A program made the translations under genes and the position numbers. From assembly GCA_023393525.1 (NCBI GenBank), contig JAEWKZ010000002.1, positions 1-22,571 on the forward strand: DNA of 22,571 nt, read 5' to 3'. This document shows, one piece after another, positions 5,611 through 12,660 of this stretch. Within the stretch, counting starts at the first letter, position 1; each line of letters opens with the position of its first letter. The notes under the pieces were generated by a model that had not been told where the DNA came from, did no database searches, and worked only from the letters and a program-made list of their open reading frames with translations. The DNA comes from Pseudomonadota bacterium. Its GTDB lineage: Bacteria > Desulfobacterota > Desulfovibrionia > Desulfovibrionales > Desulfomicrobiaceae.

Positions 5611-6594
5611 ATGTTCATCAAACGTCTTGTCCTGGCCTTTCTGCTTGTTTTTGTCCCCATTGCGGGCATGGCCTCGTCCCCTGCAACCCATCCAGTCAGC
5701 CCCGAAAACGGTTTGAAGATGCTGGCCGAAGGCAACCTGCGTTTCGCGCTGGGACAGATGACACACCCCAACACCAGCTTTTCACGCCGCCTGCTGACCA
5801 CCACCGAAGGGCAGGCGCCGTATGCCACCGTCATCGCCTGTTCCGACTCGCGGGTGCCGGTGGAGATCCTGTTCGATCAGGGCGTGGGAGACTTGTTCGT
5901 GATCAAGGTCGCGGGCAATGTGGCCGACACCGACGAAATCGGCTCCGCCGAGTACGGCGTGGATCACCTGGGCACCCCGGTGCTCATGGTCCTTGGGCAT
6001 TCCTACTGCGGGGCCGTCACGGCGGTGACCACGGGGGCCGAAGTGCACGGCAGCATCCCCGAACTGGTGGACAACATCGTTCCGGCGGTGGAGAAGGCCC
6101 GCCACGACCATCCCGAAGCCGAGACGCCGGAACTGATCGTCAAGGCCATTGAAGCCAACGTCTGGCTGGCCGTGGAAGATCTTTTGTCCAAGAGCCACGC
6201 CATCGCCGACCGGGCCAAGGACGGCAGGGTCGTCGTGGTCGGCGCGGTTTACGACATCCTGACCGGCAAGGTGACCGTGCTTGGAACCCATCCCAGGCAG
6301 ACCGAGCTTCTGGGCGTGGAGCCTCCGACAGCCCATGCCGCTGCCGCGGAAGGCCACGGACAGCCTGCGCACGCCGAATCGGCCGTCCACGAGGAACCCG
6401 CCGAGGACATGGCCGCGCCAGGCGCGGAGCAGCACGAAACAGTCACCAAGGAGGCCCCGGCAGCGGAACACGCCGAGGCGGAGGCTGCCGAATCGGGCGG
6501 ATTCGGATTTTTCTCGTTCATCGCGTTCGTCATCCTGCTCGTCGGGGCGGTTGTCGTGCTCGACAAGACGATCCTCAACCCCGATCACGACTAG
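5611..6594 (+). CDS. Exported, membrane-anchored beta-carbonic anhydrase
   Basis: Zinc enzyme interconverting CO2 and bicarbonate, 327 aa. A signal peptide (KRLVLAFLLVFVPIAGMA) places it outside the cytoplasmic membrane. The beta-CA domain (about 30-275) has every key residue: C77-S-D79-S-R81 and H130-S-Y-C133 supply the Cys2His zinc site and the Asp-Arg dyad. Family motifs VIKVAGNVAD, GSAEYGVDHLG and VVVGAVYDILTGKV are also present. It continues into a His/Ala/Glu-rich linker (about 283-305) and a C-terminal membrane helix (FFSFIAFVILLVGAVVVL) followed by DKTILNPDHD. The anchor matches that of the upstream zinc-less paralog. Start ATG 5611 has AAAAAGGGG upstream; an in-frame ATG at 5530 would overlap the promoter and lacks a signal-peptide start. 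A likely role is periplasmic CO2/bicarbonate handling, which is inference. Confidence 0.94.
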   Translation: MFIKRLVLAFLLVFVPIAGMASSPATHPVSPENGLKMLAEGNLRFALGQMTHPNTSFSRRLLTTTEGQAPYATVIACSDSRVPVEILFDQGVGDLFVIKVAGNVADTDEIGSAEYGVDHLGTPVLMVLGHSYCGAVTAVTTGAEVHGSIPELVDNIVPAVEKARHDHPEAETPELIVKAIEANVWLAVEDLLSKSHAIADRAKDGRVVVVGAVYDILTGKVTVLGTHPRQTELLGVEPPTAHAAAAEGHGQPAHAESAVHEEPAEDMAAPGAEQHETVTKEAPAAEHAEAEAAESGGFGFFSFIAFVILLVGAVVVLDKTILNPDHD

Positions 6595-6716
6595 CAGGGC
6601 GTTCAAAAATGGCAATCTGCCGCGTCAGCGAAAAAATCCAGACCGCTTGTCTGCGCATGACTGCGCGTCCCGAATTTTTTCGCGTCCTTGCATCTCACCA
6701 TTTTTGAACGGCCTGC
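6594..6716. repeat. 123-bp palindromic repeat after the carbonic anhydrase gene
   Basis: The outer arms GCAGGGCGTTCAAAAATGG (6594-6612) and CCATTTTTGAACGGCCTGC (6698-6716) are inverted repeats of 19 bp with one mismatch. Inner parts continue the symmetry: AGCGAAAAAATCC near 6628 against GAATTTTTTCGCG near 6672, and a central GCGCA/TGCGC near 6653-6666. The left end includes the last base of the carbonic anhydrase stop codon. It probably folds as one long hairpin and may terminate transcription. The type resembles dispersed intergenic palindromes; copy number cannot be judged from one copy. Confidence 0.75.
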
Positions 6717-6749
6717 GAATTTTGAATTTTTCAACAATCAACGAGATAC

Positions 6750-6772
6750 AAACCCGGCCCCGCCGGGTTTTC
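6750..6772 (+). terminator. Small terminator-like hairpin
   Basis: AAACCCGGC and GCCGGGTTT pair around a short C-rich loop, followed by only TT and then CCG. It lies between the palindromic repeat and the solute-binding protein gene. The short T run makes it weak. Confidence 0.5.
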
Positions 6773-6826
6773 CGTGTCAGGGCGGCAGGCCGGACAGGGT
6801 TTGCCGCCGCATCCCGTGGTCCGGCC

Positions 6827-6855
6827 TTGTTCAAACTCCACGCATTGTGTAAAGG
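6827..6855 (+). promoter_or_regulatory. Weak promoter candidate for the solute-binding protein
   Basis: TTGTTC (6827-6832), 17-bp spacer and TAAAGG (6850-6855), about 35 bp before the start codon. Both boxes match poorly. Confidence 0.3.
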
Positions 6856-6891
6856 TGCCTGGAAGTATCCTTCGATTCCTGTGGAGACCGC

Positions 6892-7632
6892 ATGATCCGG
6901 ATCGTCTTTCTTGTTTGCCTGTCACTCCTTTTGAGCGCGGGGTCGGCCCTGTCCCGGGACCACGCCCTGGTCTGCGGCGTCGCGGCCGGATTCCCCCCGT
7001 ACCAGTTCGCCCGTGACGGACAGGCGACCGGATTCGACGTCGAGGTGGCCGCCGCCGTCTGCGCCCGGATTGCCACCCAAGTCCGATTCGAACAGGGCAA
7101 CTGGGACAATATCCTGAACCTGCTGCGGTTCGATAAAATCGACATGGTCGCGGGCATGGAGGTCAACGCGTTCCGCAATGATTATTTCGATTTCTCCATC
7201 CCCTACGCCAAGCGCCACGACGTGGTCTTCGTGCCCGCGAACAGCCCCGTCACCAAGGTCGAGGACCTCTATGGACAGTTCATCACCGGCGACAGGCATT
7301 CCTTTGTGGAGCTGCTCTGGAAAGACCTGGGCATCCATCGGAATTTCCGGATCATGCAGACTAGGACCAAGGCGGAGGCCATGGAGCTTCTGGCCGCCGG
7401 GCGCACGGTGGCGGCCGTCATGCCTCTTGAGGTCGGCAAATACCTGGCCCGTGAACGGAGGTTCGCAGTCCGGGTATTGGCCAACCCGGATCCGGGCTCC
7501 GAGGTGGCCATCGCCCTGCGCAAGGGACATCCCGAATTGCTGGAAAAAATCAACCGCGCCCTGCGGGACATGGAAGCCCGGGGAGAATTGCGGGCCCTGA
7601 AGACCAAATGGTTCTCAAGGCCCGTGGATTGA
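6892..7632 (+). CDS. Family 3 periplasmic solute-binding protein (amino-acid type)
   Basis: A 246-aa exported protein with a signal peptide (MIRIVFLVCLSLLLSAGSALS). The rest is a SBP_bac_3 fold: GVAAGFPPYQF near the N-terminus, GFDVEVAAAVCARI, then the family-typical DMVAGMEVNAFRNDYFDFSI-type stretch, and a C-terminal helix ending LKTKWFS. These proteins bind polar amino acids or related small ligands, either for an ABC importer or as a sensor or enzyme-like module. No permease or ATPase gene is adjacent, so the partner is elsewhere or the protein acts alone. The ligand cannot be read. Start chosen at ATG 6892 with GGAGA upstream. The next gene is on the opposite strand. Confidence 0.88.
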   Translation: MIRIVFLVCLSLLLSAGSALSRDHALVCGVAAGFPPYQFARDGQATGFDVEVAAAVCARIATQVRFEQGNWDNILNLLRFDKIDMVAGMEVNAFRNDYFDFSIPYAKRHDVVFVPANSPVTKVEDLYGQFITGDRHSFVELLWKDLGIHRNFRIMQTRTKAEAMELLAAGRTVAAVMPLEVGKYLARERRFAVRVLANPDPGSEVAIALRKGHPELLEKINRALRDMEARGELRALKTKWFSRPVD

Positions 7633-7664
7633 CTGCGTGAAAGGAGCCCGTGAAGCCGGGCCGT

Positions 7665-8051
7665 CTAGCTGGCGTTTATGACCGTGATCTGGTCATTCAA
7701 CGTCCAGAAATCATAGACATATCCGATCAGGAAAAACCCTCCGGTCAGCATGTAGAGGATGCCCGTGATCCACTTGCCCATGTACATGCGGTGCACCCCC
7801 AGAATGCCCAGAAACGTGAGCAGAATCCAGGCCAGGGAATAGTCGATGCGGCCAGGCCGAAAGCGCAACGCGGCCGTGCGTTCCATGGAGGGGATGAGGA
7901 AGAGGTCCACGATCCAGCCGATGAAGAGAAGTCCCAGGGTGAAGAAATAGATCGTCCCGGAGATGGGCCGTCCGTAATAGAAGCGGTGGGCTCCGGTGAA
8001 TCCGAAAATCCAAAGCAGATAGCCCATGAACCTACTGTGCGTTTCAACCAT
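7665..8051 (-). CDS. Membrane protein with two TM2 domains
   Basis: A 128-aa integral membrane protein with two tandem TM2 domains. Each has a hydrophobic helix, a conserved short turn and a second helix: FGFTGAHRFYYGRPISGTIY then FIGWIVDLF, and LGILGVHRMYMGKWITGILY then LIGYVYDFW. The G-x-H-R-x-Y-x-G turn and the D in the second helix are the TM2 hallmarks. The biochemical function of bacterial TM2 proteins is not known. I prefer ATG 8051 because GGGGGAAAG lies just upstream; an ATG at 8174 in the same frame would add 41 polar residues that look non-native. It converges on the solute-binding protein gene and diverges from the peptidase gene. Confidence 0.85.
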   Translation of the reverse strand: MVETHSRFMGYLLWIFGFTGAHRFYYGRPISGTIYFFTLGLLFIGWIVDLFLIPSMERTAALRFRPGRIDYSLAWILLTFLGILGVHRMYMGKWITGILYMLTGGFFLIGYVYDFWTLNDQITVINAS

Positions 8052-8160
8052 GCGTCTTTCCCCCACATACACCTCTGTGTTTCGCTGAATTTCCCGAATT
8101 TCCACACGTCTCGTCCAAGGCTGAAAAACAATGCGGAGTTCCCGAACAGTCCCTGACTTG

Positions 8161-8189
8161 TTGACCTTTTCCATTCAAAAAGCAATGAT
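8161..8189 (+). promoter_or_regulatory. Promoter candidate for the PepT-like peptidase
   Basis: TTGACC (8161-8166), 17-bp spacer, AATGAT (8184-8189), with the predicted start about 30 bp before ATG 8226. Confidence 0.5.
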
Positions 8190-8225
8190 CGGGACTACTC
8201 ACAGTCACAAGGAAAGCTCACATAT

Positions 8226-9332
8226 ATGATAAATTCAAGCCGTTTGACAAACACATTCCTCGACCTGGTCCGCATCGACAGCCCCTCCGGGCGGGAAAAA
8301 GCCGTCGCCGACCACCTCTGCCGCCTGCTCGTTCCGCGCGGCTACGATATCCACGTGGACAACGCGGGTTCGTTTTTCGGCGGCGACTCGGGCAACGTCA
8401 TTGTCCGCGTGCCCGCCACCGGGCCCGGCGACGCCATGGCCTTTTCCGCGCACATGGACTGCGTCGATCCCTGCATCGGCGTCAAACCCGTCCTCTCCGA
8501 CGGGGTGATCCGCTCCGCCGGGAACACGGTCCTGGGCGGCGACGACAAGGCGGGCATCAGCGCCATCCTGGAGGCCCTCTTTCATCTCGAGGATGCCGGA
8601 CTTCCCCACCCGGAGCTGTTTTTGCTGTTCACGGTCTGCGAGGAAGCGGGAATGTTCGGGGCCAAGCACCTGGATTTTTCCAGGATCAAGGCCAAGGAGA
8701 TCGTGGTCCTCGACTCCAGCGGAAACGTGGGCACCATCATTGTCCGCGCGCCGTCCAAAGCCGGAGTGACCATCACGTTCCACGGCCGATCGGCCCACGC
8801 CGGGATCGAGCCCGAGAAGGGCGTGAGCGCCATCCAGATGGCCGCCAGCGCGGTCAGCCGCATGCAGCTTTTGCGCATCGACGAGGAGACCGTGGCCAAC
8901 CTGGGCCGCATCGAAGGCGGAGGACAGACCAATATCGTTCCCGACTGCGTCACCTTGACCGGAGAGGCCCGCTCCCAGAACAACGCCAAGCTCATGGCCC
9001 AGATCGAACACATGCGGCTGTGCTGCGTCACGGCCTGCCAGGAGTTGGGCGGAAGTTTCGATTTCAGCCACGAAATCTCCTATCCGGCCATGGACGTCTC
9101 CGCCGACAGCAGGCTCCTGCACCGTGCCTTGCACGCCTGCAACGACCTGAACCTGACCGTCGCGGTCAAAGGGACCGGCGGCGGCAGCGACGCCAACATC
9201 TTCTCCGGCAAAGGGCTGTCCTGCATAAATCTGGGCATCGGCATGAGCCGGGTGCACACCACGGATGAATTCATCCGCGTCGAGGACATGGTCAATGCCG
9301 CGCAGCTCACTGCGGCCCTGATGCAACGCTGA
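8226..9332 (+). CDS. M20-family metallopeptidase, PepT-like
   Basis: Cytoplasmic dizinc exopeptidase of 368 aa, most like the peptidase-T-like subgroup of M20. Metal and catalytic residues are visible in order: H76-M-D78 (AFSAHMDCVDP), D106 (LGGDDKAG), the E139-E140 pair (TVCEEAGMFG), D163 (VVLDSSG) and H344 (SRVHTTDEFI). The middle dimerisation domain contains the typical FHGRSAHAGIEPEKG. No signal peptide. Members release N-terminal residues from small peptides (PepT prefers tripeptides); the substrate here is inferred. Start ATG 8226 is preceded by AAGGAAAG. It is followed by a bidirectional-looking terminator and converges with gatB. Confidence 0.9.
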   Translation: MINSSRLTNTFLDLVRIDSPSGREKAVADHLCRLLVPRGYDIHVDNAGSFFGGDSGNVIVRVPATGPGDAMAFSAHMDCVDPCIGVKPVLSDGVIRSAGNTVLGGDDKAGISAILEALFHLEDAGLPHPELFLLFTVCEEAGMFGAKHLDFSRIKAKEIVVLDSSGNVGTIIVRAPSKAGVTITFHGRSAHAGIEPEKGVSAIQMAASAVSRMQLLRIDEETVANLGRIEGGGQTNIVPDCVTLTGEARSQNNAKLMAQIEHMRLCCVTACQELGGSFDFSHEISYPAMDVSADSRLLHRALHACNDLNLTVAVKGTGGGSDANIFSGKGLSCINLGIGMSRVHTTDEFIRVEDMVNAAQLTAALMQR

Positions 9333-9367
9333 GGAAACGGTTCAGGAGCGATTCCGGGACGCAAGAA

Positions 9368-9397
9368 CAAACGGGCGACCCATGGGCCGCCCGTTTG
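9368..9397. terminator. Terminator hairpin between convergent peptidase and gatB
   Basis: CAAACGGGCG (9368-9377) and CGCCCGTTTG (9388-9397) form a perfect 10-bp stem with inner pairing GCCCA-type bases in the loop. A T-rich run follows only loosely (CTCTTTTGA), so efficiency is uncertain. Position suggests use from both sides. Confidence 0.6.
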
Positions 9398-9416
9398 AAC
9401 GCTCTTTTGATTCCGC

Positions 9417-10847
9417 CTAGCCGATCTTCTTCGCCAGCAGCTGGTTGACCAGACCGGGGTTGGCCTTGCCTTTGGATTTCTTCATGACCTGACCGACGAA
9501 AAAGCCGGTCAGTTTCTTGTCGCCGCCCCTGTAGCGCTCCACCTCGGACGGATTCTCGGCCAGCACCTCGTCCACCAGGGTCTCGATGGCCGAAGTGTCG
9601 GAGATCTGCGCCAGGCCCTTGGCCTTGACGTGGGCCTCGGGGTCGCCGCCGGTTTCGAAAAGCTCCTTGAACACGTTCTTGGCGATGGTGCCGCTGACAA
9701 GTCCGTCATCGACCAGCTTGACCAATTTGCCCAGATCTCCCGGGCAAAGCTTGCACTCGGCCAGCGTCACGCCGCGATCGTTCAGCTCGCGCATGACCTC
9801 TCCCATGACCCAGTTCGAAATCTTCTTGGGTTCATTGTAGACTGCCAGGGCGGCCTCGAAATAGTCCGCCACCTCCTTTTCCGCCGTCAGAACCTGGGCG
9901 TCGTATTCGGGCAGGCCCAAAGCCTCCTGAAATCGGCGGTAACGGGCTTCGGGCAGTTCCGGCAGCTCAGAGCGCCACCTCACCATCTGCTCTTCCTCGA
10001 TGATCAGGGGCAGGAGGTCGGGATCGGGAAAGTAGCGGTAGTCGTGCGCCTCCTCCTTGCCGCGCATGGAGCGGGTCACGCCTTTGGCCGCGTCGAAAAG
10101 GCGCGTCTCCTGCACGACCTGGTCTCCGTCCTCGACCAGATCGATCTGCCGCTCGACCTCGTATTCAATGGCGCGCTGGATGTTGCGAAAGGAATTCATG
10201 TTCTTGAGTTCCGCCCTGGTGCCGAATTCCCTCTGCCCGCGCGGACGGATGGAGACGTTGGCGTCGCAGCGGAAGCTCCCTTCCTCAAGGTTGCCGTCGC
10301 AGATGCCCAGGTAGACCAGAATGGCGCGCAGACTCTTCAGATAGGCCACCGCCTCCTCGGCGGAACGCATGTCCGGCTCGCTGACGATCTCGATCAGCGG
10401 CACCCCGGCGCGGTTCAGATCCACATAGGAGGCGTTGTCCGTGGCGGAATGGATGTTCTTGCCCGCGTCGTTCTCCATGTGGATGCGAGTGATGCCGATG
10501 CGCTTCTCGCCCTTGTCCGTATGGATGATGATGTGCCCATGCTCGGCCACGGGCAGTTCGAACTGCGAAATCTGGTAGCCCATGGGCAGGTCGGGATAGA
10601 AATAGTTCTTGCGGGCGAAGAGGGAGCGACGATTGACGGTGCAATCCACGGCCATGGCCATCTTGACCGCGTATTCCACGGCCCGGGCGTTCAGCACCGG
10701 CAGCATGCCCGGCATGCCCGTGCAGACCGGACAGGTGTTCTCGTTGGGACCGGCCCCGAACTGGGTCGAACAGGAACAAAATATCTTGCTCTTGGTCTTG
10801 AGCTGGGCATGGACCTCAAGGCCGATGACCACTTCGTAATCGCGCAT
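9417..10847 (-). CDS. gatB: Aspartyl/glutamyl-tRNA amidotransferase subunit B
   Basis: Subunit of GatCAB, which converts Glu-tRNA(Gln) and Asp-tRNA(Asn) to Gln-tRNA and Asn-tRNA. 476 aa, full length for GatB. The N-terminal domain shows GLEVHAQLKTKSKIFCSCS and the zinc cysteines C24, C26, C39 and C42 (CPVC). The family stretch GYQISQFELPVAEHG, RIHMENDAGK, VDLNRAGVPLIEIVSEPDMR and SFRCDANVSIRP follow. The C-terminal YqeY-like tail ends in VGQVMKKSKGKANPGLVNQ. Start ATG 10847 has GGAAGGAG upstream. gatA and gatC are not adjacent. It is the last gene of a minus-strand operon, 17 bp after the DUF4254 gene. Its presence indicates indirect Gln-tRNA (and perhaps Asn-tRNA) formation. Confidence 0.98.
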   Translation of the reverse strand: MRDYEVVIGLEVHAQLKTKSKIFCSCSTQFGAGPNENTCPVCTGMPGMLPVLNARAVEYAVKMAMAVDCTVNRRSLFARKNYFYPDLPMGYQISQFELPVAEHGHIIIHTDKGEKRIGITRIHMENDAGKNIHSATDNASYVDLNRAGVPLIEIVSEPDMRSAEEAVAYLKSLRAILVYLGICDGNLEEGSFRCDANVSIRPRGQREFGTRAELKNMNSFRNIQRAIEYEVERQIDLVEDGDQVVQETRLFDAAKGVTRSMRGKEEAHDYRYFPDPDLLPLIIEEEQMVRWRSELPELPEARYRRFQEALGLPEYDAQVLTAEKEVADYFEAALAVYNEPKKISNWVMGEVMRELNDRGVTLAECKLCPGDLGKLVKLVDDGLVSGTIAKNVFKELFETGGDPEAHVKAKGLAQISDTSAIETLVDEVLAENPSEVERYRGGDKKLTGFFVGQVMKKSKGKANPGLVNQLLAKKIG

Positions 10848-10864
10848 ACTGGCTCCTTCCCGCG

Positions 10865-11518
10865 TCAGCCCGCGACAGGCCTGGCGGCGTACAGTTCCGG
10901 ATTGAGGGCCGGATCGTTATACATTTTGCACTGAAAATAGACCTTGGGGCTCTTCACGCCCAGGGCGTAGTCGTCGACCAGCTCCAGAATGGCGCGGCAG
11001 AGATCCCCGTGCTGGGCTTCGAGCAGGGCCAGCTTGCCCCGGCAGTTTTCAAGGTGCCCGGCGTCCACATCCCCGCGCTCGGTCTGCTCGCGCATGTGAA
11101 AAATCTTGAGGCTCAGGATGGAAAGACGGTCCAGGGCCGCGCCCAGGGTCTCGGTGTTGAAGCGCCGCGACTGCTCGGGCAGGCTCTTCTGGGCGGCAAA
11201 GGTCGCTACGGCTCGCACCAGCCAGGCGTCGACCTGTTCCATGAGGTCGTTGCGCTGCTGGTTGAGGCCGTCGATCTCGCGCTTGCAGGCGGTGATCACG
11301 CCGTCATCCACGTCCTTGCGCCGGGCCCTGTCCTCGACGTGCCAGAGCAGGAAATTCTTGAGGTGCTGGCGCAGCGCCAGTTCCACCAGCCCATCGCCCG
11401 GCGCCGCCGGAAGGTCCGCCGGAGGCTCCTCCTCATGCCAGCGGGCGACGCTCTCCAACTGCGCGGCGGCAGCCTCGCGCAAGAGGTCCTTCAGGGCCTG
11501 AGGGTCGAATGTATGCAT
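10865..11518 (-). CDS. DUF4254 family protein
   Basis: A 217-aa soluble, mostly helical protein. Recognisable DUF4254-like stretches are LKNFLLWHVEDRARRKDV, the following helix with EIDGLNQQRNDLMEQVD, and the C-terminal segment ending FQCKMYNDPALNPELY. No catalytic motif, signal peptide or membrane segment is visible. The family has no established function; in some genomes it sits near cell-envelope or glycan genes, which fits loosely with MltA upstream. Start ATG 11518 has AAGGAATAATC before it and is only 2 bp after the mltA stop, so the two are almost certainly co-transcribed. Confidence 0.82.
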   Translation of the reverse strand: MHTFDPQALKDLLREAAAAQLESVARWHEEEPPADLPAAPGDGLVELALRQHLKNFLLWHVEDRARRKDVDDGVITACKREIDGLNQQRNDLMEQVDAWLVRAVATFAAQKSLPEQSRRFNTETLGAALDRLSILSLKIFHMREQTERGDVDAGHLENCRGKLALLEAQHGDLCRAILELVDDYALGVKSPKVYFQCKMYNDPALNPELYAARPVAG

Positions 11519-11520
11519 GA

Positions 11521-12660
11521 TTATTCCTTTTTTTTGAGCAGGAGATAGACGCTGCTTGAAGCCTGGAGATGTCCAGCCAGAAATTCGGCCCTCTCCCCCG
11601 CTCCGCAGAAAAGATCCAGACGGCTGCCCTTGATGGCTCCGCCCCGATCCTGGGCCAGGCCCAGAAAGGCCGTCTTCGCCCCGTCGCCGCCCGGCAGGAC
11701 GGCTTCCACCGCCAGGATCGCGCCAAGGGGCAGAAAGGCTGAATCAGTAGCCATGCTGACCATCGGCGTCAATGTCCGCCCCATGGCCCCGAGCGGCCCG
11801 TCCTGCGCCAGACGGAAAAAAACATAGCTGGGGTTGGTGTTCAGAAGTTCCCGCACCGCGTCGGGATGCTCGCGCAGGTAGGCCCTGATGCGCTGCATGG
11901 ACATTTCCTCCGCGGGAATCAGTCCGCGTTCGATCATGACCTTGCCCAAAGAGACGTATTCGCGCCCGTTCTTGCCCGCGTAGAGCACATGGCGCACAGA
12001 GCCGTCGGGCAGACGCAGCCGGCCCGAGCCCTGCACCTGGAGAAAGAAGACATCGACGGCGTCACCGGTCCAGGCGATGGGCTTCTCGGTGGCGTTCAGG
12101 GCGCCATGGGTGTCGATCTCCTCCCGCGAGAAAAAAGGGGCTATGGACTGGCCCTCCAGCCGGTAGGTCAGGGTCTGCCCTTTCCAGCGCGGATGAAACC
12201 CGCCCAGATCCGCCGTGCGCAATCCTCCGGGAAGGCCGTATATGGGCGCGGGGTAACGCGGATCGGGATCAATGCTGCCGTCCATCTCCGGCTCGTAGTA
12301 ACCGGTCATGAGCGGGTCGGGCCTAACCTGCAACCATGTGAACTCGCGGCCCAGCAGGCCGGGGTCCGCCGCGAGCCGGGGCACGACGACGCGCAGGCGC
12401 TCCAGTGACGCGGCCATTTCACCCCAGGTGGCACCCGGGCCATCCGGGCCAAAGGCCGCCCTGTCCGCGGGACGCGTGCGGACGTACGCCAGGGAGCGGT
12501 CGATGGCGGCCAGCAGCGCGTCTTCATGCCCGGCCGAGGCGGCCGCCAACCGGGCCGAAAGCTCCGCACCGGGGGCGCGCTCCACCAACAGCGGCCTCGC
12601 GCCCGGCGCCGCGCAGGCGCACAGCAGGGCCAGGCCCAGGACCACGAGCAGCTTTCTCAC
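11521..12660 (-). CDS. mltA: Membrane-bound lytic murein transglycosylase A (lipoprotein)
   Basis: Exported peptidoglycan-cleaving lytic transglycosylase, 379 aa from GTG 12660. The N-terminus is a lipoprotein signal (KLLVVLGLALLCAC) with C16 the likely lipidated cysteine. MltA motifs follow in order: LMTGYYEPEMDG, HPRWKGQTLTYRLEGQS, VDVFFLQVQGSGRLRLPDG, then DSAFLPLGAILAVEA. The C-terminal catalytic 3D-type region is DRGGAIKGSRLDLFCGAG, where D349 corresponds to the catalytic Asp. The GTG overlaps the preceding gene's TGA (GTGA at 12657-12660), so it is translationally coupled. The same frame stays open upstream into the neighbouring gene, but that is a composition effect, not a fusion. Confidence 0.95.
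   Translation of the reverse strand: MRKLLVVLGLALLCACAAPGARPLLVERAPGAELSARLAAASAGHEDALLAAIDRSLAYVRTRPADRAAFGPDGPGATWGEMAASLERLRVVVPRLAADPGLLGREFTWLQVRPDPLMTGYYEPEMDGSIDPDPRYPAPIYGLPGGLRTADLGGFHPRWKGQTLTYRLEGQSIAPFFSREEIDTHGALNATEKPIAWTGDAVDVFFLQVQGSGRLRLPDGSVRHVLYAGKNGREYVSLGKVMIERGLIPAEEMSMQRIRAYLREHPDAVRELLNTNPSYVFFRLAQDGPLGAMGRTLTPMVSMATDSAFLPLGAILAVEAVLPGGDGAKTAFLGLAQDRGGAIKGSRLDLFCGAGERAEFLAGHLQASSSVYLLLKKKE

Noticed and set aside
9630..10934. Plus-strand 434-codon open frame opposite gatB
   Set aside because: Shadow of gatB; repetitive VDQIDL/HVLD-type composition and no start signal.
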